This document shows positions 1 through 6,344 of a stretch of DNA of 10,300 nucleotides, piece by piece. Below the pieces are notes generated by a model. It made no database searches. It was not told the origin of the DNA and worked only from the letters and a program-made list of their open reading frames with translations. The stretch lies in NCBI GenBank assembly GCA_945866165.1, contig CAMBGO010000065.1, forward strand, positions 1-10,300, read 5' to 3'. Positions within the stretch are counted from its first letter, which is position 1, and the number at the start of each line of letters is the position of its first letter. The DNA comes from Chitinophaga pinensis (GTDB lineage Bacteria > Bacteroidota > Bacteroidia > Chitinophagales > Chitinophagaceae). Both the position numbers and the translations under genes were made by a program.

Positions 1-237
1 CCTGTATTGGGACAATTTTTTTATCAGTCTGATAAAAAAATCAGTATGATTCCAGATGCAACTTTCTTCCTAAATTTTCGCATAAGAAGCTTCACTACTT
101 TTCTTCGATTTGAAAACCTAAATACGGCAACAACCCAATATGGATTTGGGTTTAAGAATAATAATTTTGTAGCACCATCTTATGCGATGCCCGGACTAAT
201 TTTCAGAGCGGGGATATTTTGGAATTTTGTTAATTAA
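1..237 (+). CDS. C-terminal part of a putative outer-membrane porin (Porin_10-like), 5' end outside window
   Basis: The reading frame is open from base 1 to the TAA at 235-237 and gives the last 78 residues of a longer protein. The segment alternates polar and aromatic/hydrophobic residues as beta-strands do (around FFLNFRI, FTTFLRFENL and FRAGIFWNFVN) and ends in a strand rich in aromatics. The closing pattern (YAMPG, then FRAGIFWNF) resembles the end of the Bacteroidota 'putative porin' family, whose members often finish with a MPGR-type turn followed by a last strand such as FRxGxxWxF. That comparison is from memory, not a search. The protein would sit in the outer membrane as a beta-barrel. 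A TTG at base 7 is probably not the true start, because the frame continues upstream of it. Nothing ties it functionally to the metal locus downstream, from which it is separated by about 170 bases. Confidence 0.7.
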   Translation, partial: PVLGQFFYQSDKKISMIPDATFFLNFRIRSFTTFLRFENLNTATTQYGFGFKNNNFVAPSYAMPGLIFRAGIFWNFVN

Positions 238-377
238 ATTAGTATTTAGGTAAAAAATATTCTTGGCTCCTACTGCATTTTCACAGGAACACTCAAAAGA
301 ATATCAGTCTTAATGACCATTTCTCAATGGTTTACCCGCTTTAACAATATTTTCATTTAAATTAAATCATCTCGTTA

Positions 378-407
378 TTGTATTCCTCAAAGAAGAATTA
401 TCTTTGC
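378..407 (+). promoter_or_regulatory. Candidate Bacteroidota-type promoter just upstream of the HYC_CC_PP gene
   Basis: TATCTTTGC at 399-407 is an exact match to the TAnnTTTG -7 box of the Bacteroidota primary sigma factor. A TTG at 378-380 lies 18 bases upstream, close to the usual -33 spacing. The box ends 3 bases before the preferred GTG start at 411, so transcription from it would give a leaderless or almost leaderless message. TAnnTTTG matches are expected several times per strand by chance in DNA this AT-rich, so position is the main support. The rest of 238-377 shows only a weak 6-bp hairpin at 316-331. Confidence 0.35.
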
Positions 408-410
408 AAT

Positions 411-788
411 GTGAAAAGACTTATCATTTTCTTAATGCTTTTAATTCATACTGCTGCTAGTAACGGCACCGTGTTGAGTATGCATTATTGTATGGGTTCT
501 CTGGCAAGTATGCATATTGGCCATAAGGAAGAGTTAGGCTGTGCAAAATGTGGAATGAAAAAAAGTGACTGTTGTCATGATGATATCAAGATTGTTAAAA
601 TCGATAACGCCCAATTTGTCAAAGCCAATACAGATAGGTCTCAGCTCCAAGACCATTTTTTTATTAATCCAGTTTCATTCAGGGCATCTTACTATACAAT
701 TGGTTCATATAATTTCTTTACTTCGCCCCCTAAAGAATTTAATGGAGGGCCTCCAATTTTCCTCTTGAATTGTAATTTCAGAATTTGA
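411..788 (+). CDS. HYC_CC_PP family protein (small exported Cys-rich protein linked to metal efflux)
   Basis: From the GTG at 411 the product is 125 residues. It begins with a short basic start and hydrophobic stretch (KRLIIFLMLLIHTAAS) that looks like an export signal or anchor, followed by the family-defining HYC at residues 25-27. A CxxC follows at 44-47 (CAKC), a Cys pair at 54-55 (SDCCHDD), and Pro pairs at 106-107 and 114-115 before a hydrophobic end with Cys121. The HYC, CC and PP motifs in this order match the Bacteroidota family of that name, which has no assigned biochemical activity. The Cys and His clusters and the gene's place before an HMA protein and an RND pump suggest periplasmic metal binding (inference). 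The frame extends upstream to a TTG at 378, but that start would put extra polar residues before the signal and would overlap the promoter-like box, so GTG 411 is preferred. The stop is TGA at 786-788. Confidence 0.75.
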   Translation: MKRLIIFLMLLIHTAASNGTVLSMHYCMGSLASMHIGHKEELGCAKCGMKKSDCCHDDIKIVKIDNAQFVKANTDRSQLQDHFFINPVSFRASYYTIGSYNFFTSPPKEFNGGPPIFLLNCNFRI

Positions 789-816
789 TTTTTTTAGATT
801 AAGTGTTTTCTATTTG
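784..816 (+). promoter_or_regulatory. Weak candidate promoter for the HMA-domain gene
   Basis: TTTG at 784-787 and TCTATTTG at 809-816 are 21 bases apart and resemble the Bacteroidota -33 and -7 boxes, with one mismatch in the -7 box (C for A). The predicted start of transcription would lie about 35 bases before the ATG at 859. The -33 element overlaps the stop codon of the preceding gene, and the 70-base gap also allows simple read-through from upstream. Confidence 0.22.
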
Positions 817-858
817 AACTTAGATAGTTCTAATCAATCATTTTAAAAAAATCAAACA

Positions 859-1311
859 ATGAAAAAGATTATATTATTCTCTGTAGTATCATTTGTATTT
901 ATTTTCTCGGGTTCTTTATTTGCCCAAAAATCCAAGTCTGAAGAAATCAAGGTTTGGGGCAACTGTGGAATGTGTAAAAAAACCATTGAAGCTGCTGCCA
1001 TAAGCGGTGGTGCCAAGGATGCAACATGGAATGACCAAACCAAGATTCTTTCCATCTCTTACAATAGTAAAAAAACTGATACCAAAAAGATACAGGAAGC
1101 CGTAGCTGCCTCAGGCTATGATACACAAGATGTAACTGCGCCAACCGAAGTATACAACAAATTACATTCTTGTTGTCAATATGATAGAAAGGCAACTGAA
1201 AAAAGCAATTTAACAGCAACGAAATCTTGCTGTGAAAATGAGAAGTGTAGCAATAACAAAGATTGTTGCACTGATGGTAAATGCGAAAAAGACCACGCTT
1301 GTTGCAAATAA
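859..1311 (+). CDS. Exported heavy-metal-associated (HMA) domain protein with periodic Cys-rich tail
   Basis: The 150-residue product starts with a clear Sec signal peptide (MKK, a hydrophobic core to about residue 20, then LFAQ with likely cleavage after Ala22), so it should act in the periplasm. Residues about 27-92 form an HMA/MerP-like ferredoxin-fold domain with the metal-binding loop GNCGMC (Cys36, Cys39) and a closing AVAASGYD helix-turn. This fold normally binds Cu(I), Hg(II), Zn(II) or Cd(II) and passes it to a partner. A linker with Cys105-Cys106 leads to a tail with Cys at 124-125, 130, 136-137, 142 and 148-149, spaced CC-x4-C-x5-CC-x4-C-x5-CC. That regular pattern resembles a metallothionein-type cluster. 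The ATG at 859 is preceded by A-rich sequence. The gene lies 70 bases after the HYC_CC_PP gene and is followed by a strong inverted repeat. It is probably a metal buffer or chaperone for the efflux system; the metal cannot be fixed from the sequence. Confidence 0.85.
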   Translation: MKKIILFSVVSFVFIFSGSLFAQKSKSEEIKVWGNCGMCKKTIEAAAISGGAKDATWNDQTKILSISYNSKKTDTKKIQEAVAASGYDTQDVTAPTEVYNKLHSCCQYDRKATEKSNLTATKSCCENEKCSNNKDCCTDGKCEKDHACCK

Positions 1312-1320
1312 ATTACTAAC

Positions 1321-1347
1321 CGGGTTGCCTGTACCTCAGGCAACCCG
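1321..1347 (+). terminator. Perfect 11-bp inverted repeat after the HMA gene, possible terminator
   Basis: CGGGTTGCCTG (1321-1331) and CAGGCAACCCG (1337-1347) are perfect reverse complements around a 5-base loop, starting 9 bases after the stop codon at 1311. The stem is far more GC-rich than its surroundings. No run of T follows (ATTAATGC), so it is not a textbook intrinsic terminator. It could instead protect the 3' end of the mRNA, act as a protein-binding dyad, or slow transcription before the second hairpin at 1514-1544. Confidence 0.5.
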
Positions 1348-1460
1348 ATTAATGCAGGGTATAGATTTCAGCCTGCTGGTAATGCATTTAGGATGGCAAA
1401 TACTGGATTTCTATTAAGTTTTGAACGTACTTTTCTGAACGTTTTGAAAAAATAAAAGCA

Positions 1461-1532
1461 ATGACAGTTGTTTTAAAAAAGATCTTAGTTGCCTTTTTGA
1501 ATTTATTCAGAAAAAAGGACTGCTGTCGATAG
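1461..1532 (+). CDS. Possible 23-residue microprotein ending in a Cys pair
   Basis: An ATG at 1461 opens 23 codons ending in TAG at 1530-1532. The peptide has a short basic and hydrophobic stretch (LKKILVAFLNLF) that could form an amphipathic or membrane-surface helix, then a basic, Cys-ending tail RKKDCCR. The start follows an A-rich tract (AAAAAATAAAAGCA), typical of Bacteroidota initiation regions. KDCC also occurs in the Cys-rich tail of the HMA protein just upstream. The last codons, including both Cys codons, lie inside the left arm and loop of the intrinsic terminator at 1514-1544, so ribosomes reaching the end would cover half of the hairpin. It is too short to be sure; a chance frame is a serious alternative. 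If real, a metal-binding or leader-peptide role is possible (inference). Confidence 0.3.
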   Translation: MTVVLKKILVAFLNLFRKKDCCR

Positions 1533-1544
1533 CAGTCCTTTCTT
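1514..1544 (+). terminator. Intrinsic terminator
   Basis: AAAGGACTGCT (1514-1524) pairs perfectly with AGCAGTCCTTT (1531-1541) around a 6-base loop, and the right arm runs into TTTCTT. The left arm begins in an A-run (1511-1516), so the hairpin could also work on the opposite strand. It should end transcription from the HYC_CC_PP and HMA genes and so separate them from the His-rich protein and pump genes that begin at 1567. Confidence 0.75.
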
Positions 1545-1566
1545 ATATAATCTGTATATTAGGCTT

Positions 1567-1944
1567 GTGAAAAAATTGCTATTCATAGTCATATCCCTTC
1601 AGATTATAAGTGCTGGAAACTTTATAAACGAAGTAGTTAAGATCAATTCATTGGTTCATCATTATTATGAACATAAAAGAGAAGTTTCTCCCATCGGGAT
1701 CATTGGATTTTTCAAACTTCATTATTTTAATAGCCAGCATGAAGATTCTGATCCGAAGAACCATGAATCGCTTCCCCTTCATCATACAATACTCCAGAAT
1801 AACTTAGTTTATAGTTCACCAACTGAATCTATTTCAATTGATGCTTTCACGGAATCAACTTCAATTAGCTTCAATCCAACTGAAAAGGCAATGTATTCTC
1901 AATTCAGTCAATTTTCCATTTTTCAGCCTCCAAGAGTTGTTTAG
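1567..1944 (+). CDS. Small exported His-rich protein upstream of the RND pump
   Basis: Starting from GTG at 1567, the 125-residue product has a basic start and a hydrophobic signal segment at about residues 3-16 (KKLLFIVISLQIISAG), so export is likely. The mature part carries His at 31-32, 36, 52, 58, 66 and 72-73, in the pattern HHYYEHK, FKLHYF, then acidic HEDSD and LPLHH. Similar small proteins with an HY..H, LHYF and LP layout occur next to CusA/CzcA genes in Bacteroidota (remembered family resemblance, not a search). Residues 84-118 are rich in Ser and Thr, and the end IFQPPRVV carries a Pro pair. The His clusters suggest weak periplasmic binding of divalent metal. The gene begins about 20 bases after the terminator and ends 42 bases before the pump, so it is probably co-transcribed with the pump. 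No convincing promoter was found before the GTG. No enzymatic function is apparent. Confidence 0.65.
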   Translation: MKKLLFIVISLQIISAGNFINEVVKINSLVHHYYEHKREVSPIGIIGFFKLHYFNSQHEDSDPKNHESLPLHHTILQNNLVYSSPTESISIDAFTESTSISFNPTEKAMYSQFSQFSIFQPPRVV

Positions 1945-1986
1945 TTGTTTTTCAATAACAATTAATCATTACATAAAATATTTTTC

Positions 1987-4900
1987 ATGTTGAATGGAAT
2001 TATTCGCTTTTCCATCAGGAACAAGCTCATTATAGGTTTAATTACAGCTGCTTGGATTGTCTGGGGTATCATAGAAATGATAAGGTTGCCTGTCGATGCA
2101 TTGCCAGACATTACGTCCAACCAAGTTCAAATTATTACTGTTTCGCCAACATTGGCTTCCATGGAAGTGGAACGCCTAATAACATTTCCAATTGAGCAGG
2201 CATCTGCTAACATCCCTGGAATTAAAGAAATTAGATCGATCTCAAGATTTGGTCTATCTGTAGTTACGGTAGTTTTCGATGATAGCCGAGATGTATATTG
2301 GTGCAGACAACAAATTAGTGAGAGGATGTCCATCATAAAGGACGTTATTCCAAAAGATGCGGGAAGCCCTGAAATGGCACCTGTTACAACAGGGTTGGGT
2401 GAAATATACCAGTATGTTGTAAAAGCAAAAGCGGGCTATGAAAAAAAATATGACCTTACTGAACTTAGAACAATACAAGATTGGATTATTCGTCGTCAAC
2501 TGCTTGGAACACCTGGAGTCGCTGATATAAGCAGTTTTGGCGGAAAACTAAAACAGTATGAAGTTGCCATCGATCCCATAAAAATGAGGAGTACTGGTAT
2601 ATCTCTTCAGGATGTTTTTATGTCGCTTGAAAAGAATAACCATAATTCAGGTGCCGCATATATTGAAAAGGGTCCATCGCTATTATTTATTAGAACTGAG
2701 GGTCTCGCAAAGGACCTTCATGATATTGAAAATATATTTATTGAATCATCTGCATCCGGAACACCGATTTATGTTAGAGATGTTGCTACTGTTCAAATTG
2801 GTAGTCCAATTCGTTATGGAGCACTTACGTTTAAAGACCAAGGTGAAGTGTCGGGTGCTGTCATATTAATGCTTAAGGGTCAAAATGCATCAGATGTTAT
2901 TAAAGGAATTGAAGCGAAAATGGATCAGATCAGGAAGACTTTGCCTGAAGGTGTTGAAGTAGAAGTTTTTTTGGACAGGACAAAGATGGTAGATAGAACC
3001 CTTTCTACTGTAAAAAAGAATCTTTTCGAAGGAGCATTGATCGTTTTATTGATATTGGTATTTTTCCTTGGCAATTTGAGGGCAGGGTTTATCGTTGCAT
3101 CTGTTATCCCACTTTCAATGCTTTTTGCTGTTGGAATGATGAATCTTTTTGGTATTTCAGGTAACCTAATGAGTTTAGGGGCACTCGACTTCGGACTTAT
3201 TGTAGATGGTGCTGTAATAATTGTAGAAGCTGTTTTATTCAGACTACACAGCAATAAACAAGATGGATTGTTATTAAGTCAATTCCAGATGGATACTGTA
3301 GTAGAACAATCTGCTGGGAGAATGATGGGTGCAGCAGTATTTGGTCAACTCATTATACTCATTGTATATATTCCAATTTTCTCATTGACGGGTATAGAAG
3401 GAAAGATGTTCAAGCCCATGGCACAAACTGTTGCCTTCGCGTTGATTGGAGCCTTTATACTATCTCTTACTTACATACCCATGATGACTTCAATTCTACT
3501 TAGCAAGCAATTGAATCAGCATGATACCTTCACGGATCGAATGATCAAGAAATGGCAAAATAGTTATCGAAGCATACTAGAGATACTTCTTTTGCATCCA
3601 AAAAAGGTGATATTATCTTCAGTTTTATTATTCGTAATATCCCTTTTTGTAGCATCAGGTCTTGGAGGTGAATTTATCCCAGAATTGGAAGAGGGTGATT
3701 TTGCGATTGATGCAAGGATGATGACAGGTACAACATTGAGTGAAACCATCAATGCAACAACGAAAGCAGCACATGAGTTACAAAAATTTCCAGAGGTTGA
3801 AAAAGTAGTTACACGCATCGGAGCAAGTGAAATCCCAACCGATCCAATGCCCATTGAAATGACTGATATTATTGTAAATCTCAAACCTAAAAATGAATGG
3901 ACCAGCGCAGATTCTTACGACGAACTTGCGAATAAGATGAGCGCTGCTATAGGTAAAGTGCCTGGTCTCACAGGTGGATTTCAATATCCTGTTCAAATGC
4001 GTTTTAATGAATTAATAGCTGGCGCCAAACAAGACGTTGTATGCAAGGTTTTTGGTGAAGATCTTGACACCCTTGTAAAGTATGCAAATGAATTTGCAAC
4101 CATTATAGGTGGTGTTGACGGTGCTAAAGACGTTTTTGTGGAACGCATAACTGGGTTACCACAAATTGTTATCCGATACAATAAGCCAGCCATAGCGGCA
4201 TATCAACTTAATATTGATGATATCAACAAGCTCATTCGAGCTGCTTTTGCTGGGGAAGAAGCTGGAATGATTTATGAAAATGAAAGACGATTTGGACTTG
4301 TAGTACGTTTATCAAATGAATATCGGAATGATCTTTCTGATCTTGAAAGCCTGATGATTGTAAATTCACAAGGCATATCCATTCCATTGTCTCAGGTTGC
4401 TGAAATAAATATTGAAGAAGGCCCAAATCAAATTCAGCGCGAGGACGCAAAACGCCGCATAACTGTAGCGTTTAATGTGAGAGGAAGGGATGTGCAATCT
4501 ATTGTGCAAGAAGTGCAACAGAAAGCTAACAAGGCAGTTAAATTACCTGCAGGATACTTTGTTAAATATGGCGGACAGTTTGAAAATCTTGTTGAAGCAA
4601 AGCAACGATTGATGATTGCTGTTCCTATTGCCTTGCTGCTCATTTTATTAATTCTATATTTTTCATTTGGTTCTTTAAAATACGGCCTTCTCATATTTTC
4701 CGCAATTCCATTGTCTGCTATTGGTGGAATAATTTTACTTTGGATGAGGGGCATGCCTTTTAGTATTTCAGCTGGTGTTGGATTTATTGCACTTTTTGGG
4801 GTGGCAGTTTTAAATGGAATTGTATTAATTAGTGAATTCAACCGATTAAAAAATGAGACTATAATGGATATGAGAGAAGTGGTTTTGGCTGGAACCTCAG

Positions 4901-6342
4901 CTAGGTTAAGACCTGTGCTCATGACTGCTGCCGTGGCGTCATTAGGTTTTTTGCCGATGGCTTTGAGTACAAGTTCTGGTGCAGAAGTGCAGAGGCCATT
5001 GGCAACAGTTGTGATTGGGGGATTAATTTCAGCAACACTACTAACATTGTTGGTATTGCCTGTTTTATATGTGTGGTTTGAAAAGCGAAAATCTGCTGTT
5101 TCAAAAGTGCATTTGCCCTTGATTTTAATTGGGTTAGTTTTTTCACTTTCTACAGTAGCACAGAACAAAGTTTCCTTATCGTTGGATTCTGTTCTTAAAC
5201 TGGCAGAAAAAAATGAACTAGGACTTAAAATAGCTGGTAAACAAGTAGATTATTTTTCTACTCTAAAAAGTATCAAAGCTGAATTACCTCAATCAACTAT
5301 CGGATTCGAATATGGTAATATAAATAGTGCTTTTAATGACACACGTTTTTTCTTCAATCAATCCTTTCAACTTCCTAAAGTATATATTAGACAGCAAAAC
5401 TATCAATTGACTTCATATAATTTTGCTAGTGCAGAACGAGAATATAAAAGAGCAGAATTAAATAGGCATATCCGAAAGCTCTATTTTAAATTACAGGACT
5501 TAGATAGGAAATCAACAATACTTAATGAGCTTTCTAAATATTTTCAGGAATGGAAAAGGATTTCAATGTTGCAAGCTGAGCTTGGTGAATTACAGGTTTC
5601 TGCAATGAATTTAATTAAGGTGCAAACTGCGCAAACTGAAATGCAATTGTTGGAATTGAATAGGGAGGTGGAAAATATTCAATTTGAATTAAAAGGGTTA
5701 ATGCAAATTGATTATTCTATTTCACCGACTTCTGATTCTGCCGTAGTTTCCGAAATGAATCAAGTACTTAAAACGACAAATCTGCAGCATCCCTTAATTC
5801 AGATTGCAGATGCTTTAGTGTTGCAAAAAAAAGCTATGACCGAGGTTGAGAGGAATAAGCTTTCTCCGATGATAAATTTAGGGTACAGTAATCTGTCAAT
5901 TAAGGGTTGGCAAACTTCCGATGGTATTTCTCAGAAATATTATAGTCCACAAGATAGATTTGGAATATATCAGCTAAATATCGGTATTCCTATAATCTCT
6001 GGGGCAATACGATCACGAATAAAGGCATCCAAAATAAATGAGGAAGTAGCTTTGATTGAAAAAGAATTGCAGATTTCACGGCTTAATACAGATTTGCAAA
6101 AATTGAATACAAGCTATAATCAAATTAGAAAGTCTAAATCTTATTATGAGGCTGAAGGCTTAAAAATTGCAACCGACAATATGGATCAAGCAACCCTTCG
6201 TTTGAAAGCCGGAGATATTCCTTTCTCAGAATGGTTGCTTTTGATAAATCAATCTGTTCAGATTAAAGCCAGTTATCTTGAAATAGTTCATCAGCTTAAT
6301 TTATTAACAGCAGATTATATTTACTTAACAGAAAATAGATAA
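1987..6342 (+). CDS. CusA/CzcA-type heavy-metal RND efflux pump fused to a CusC/TolC-type outer-membrane factor
   Basis: This 1451-residue protein joins two subunits of a tripartite efflux system. Residues 1-1035 are an HME-RND proton/metal antiporter: TM1 at about 13-32, a periplasmic part with LPVDALPDI, TM2-TM7 from about 349 to 557, a second periplasmic part, and TM8-TM12 from about 878 to 1033. TM4 carries LDFGLIVDGAVIIVE with Asp401, Asp407 and Glu414, matching the proton-relay positions Asp402/Asp408/Glu415 of CzcA. At the positions of the E. coli CusA methionine triad it has Asp575, Met625 and Glu675, favouring divalent ions such as Zn, Co or Cd over Cu(I)/Ag(I). Residues 1040-1058 form a hydrophobic signal-like segment ending in STVAQ, followed by a TolC/OEP domain (about 1059-1451) with long helical regions. 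Such ~1450-residue fusions are common in Bacteroidota. The ATG at 1987 gives a normal RND N-terminus. The adaptor gene follows after 2 bases. Confidence 0.93.
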   Translation: MLNGIIRFSIRNKLIIGLITAAWIVWGIIEMIRLPVDALPDITSNQVQIITVSPTLASMEVERLITFPIEQASANIPGIKEIRSISRFGLSVVTVVFDDSRDVYWCRQQISERMSIIKDVIPKDAGSPEMAPVTTGLGEIYQYVVKAKAGYEKKYDLTELRTIQDWIIRRQLLGTPGVADISSFGGKLKQYEVAIDPIKMRSTGISLQDVFMSLEKNNHNSGAAYIEKGPSLLFIRTEGLAKDLHDIENIFIESSASGTPIYVRDVATVQIGSPIRYGALTFKDQGEVSGAVILMLKGQNASDVIKGIEAKMDQIRKTLPEGVEVEVFLDRTKMVDRTLSTVKKNLFEGALIVLLILVFFLGNLRAGFIVASVIPLSMLFAVGMMNLFGISGNLMSLGALDFGLIVDGAVIIVEAVLFRLHSNKQDGLLLSQFQMDTVVEQSAGRMMGAAVFGQLIILIVYIPIFSLTGIEGKMFKPMAQTVAFALIGAFILSLTYIPMMTSILLSKQLNQHDTFTDRMIKKWQNSYRSILEILLLHPKKVILSSVLLFVISLFVASGLGGEFIPELEEGDFAIDARMMTGTTLSETINATTKAAHELQKFPEVEKVVTRIGASEIPTDPMPIEMTDIIVNLKPKNEWTSADSYDELANKMSAAIGKVPGLTGGFQYPVQMRFNELIAGAKQDVVCKVFGEDLDTLVKYANEFATIIGGVDGAKDVFVERITGLPQIVIRYNKPAIAAYQLNIDDINKLIRAAFAGEEAGMIYENERRFGLVVRLSNEYRNDLSDLESLMIVNSQGISIPLSQVAEINIEEGPNQIQREDAKRRITVAFNVRGRDVQSIVQEVQQKANKAVKLPAGYFVKYGGQFENLVEAKQRLMIAVPIALLLILLILYFSFGSLKYGLLIFSAIPLSAIGGIILLWMRGMPFSISAGVGFIALFGVAVLNGIVLISEFNRLKNETIMDMREVVLAGTSARLRPVLMTAAVASLGFLPMALSTSSGAEVQRPLATVVIGGLISATLLTLLVLPVLYVWFEKRKSAVSKVHLPLILIGLVFSLSTVAQNKVSLSLDSVLKLAEKNELGLKIAGKQVDYFSTLKSIKAELPQSTIGFEYGNINSAFNDTRFFFNQSFQLPKVYIRQQNYQLTSYNFASAEREYKRAELNRHIRKLYFKLQDLDRKSTILNELSKYFQEWKRISMLQAELGELQVSAMNLIKVQTAQTEMQLLELNREVENIQFELKGLMQIDYSISPTSDSAVVSEMNQVLKTTNLQHPLIQIADALVLQKKAMTEVERNKLSPMINLGYSNLSIKGWQTSDGISQKYYSPQDRFGIYQLNIGIPIISGAIRSRIKASKINEEVALIEKELQISRLNTDLQKLNTSYNQIRKSKSYYEAEGLKIATDNMDQATLRLKAGDIPFSEWLLLINQSVQIKASYLEIVHQLNLLTADYIYLTENR

Positions 6343-6344
6343 TT

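Noticed and set aside
257..313. Short frame with a signal-like stretch (IFLAPTAFSQEH) ending in TAA
   Set aside because: It is under 20 codons, has no start codon because a stop precedes it, and is probably chance. A decayed signal peptide cannot be excluded.
316..331. ACCATT/AATGGT hairpin after the porin gene
   Set aside because: A 6-bp AT-rich stem with no T-run is too weak to call a terminator.
743..755. Palindrome TGGAGGGCCTCCA in the HYC_CC_PP gene
   Set aside because: It lies in the coding sequence for the conserved GGPP segment, with no reason to see it as an operator.
1232..1417. Open frame on + overlapping the end of the HMA gene
   Set aside because: It lies inside the Cys-rich tail coding region in another frame, has no signal or family motif, and the HMA frame is strongly supported by its Cys pattern.
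4434..5168. 244-codon open frame on - within the pump gene
   Set aside because: It is antisense to well-conserved RND transmembrane segments and encodes a Pro/Thr-rich product without recognisable domains; it is a shadow of the real gene.
1987..6342. Calling the pump a strict Cu(I)/Ag(I) CusA
   Set aside because: Two of the three diagnostic Met positions are Asp and Glu, and TM4 has the DFG/DGAV form rather than that of CusA.
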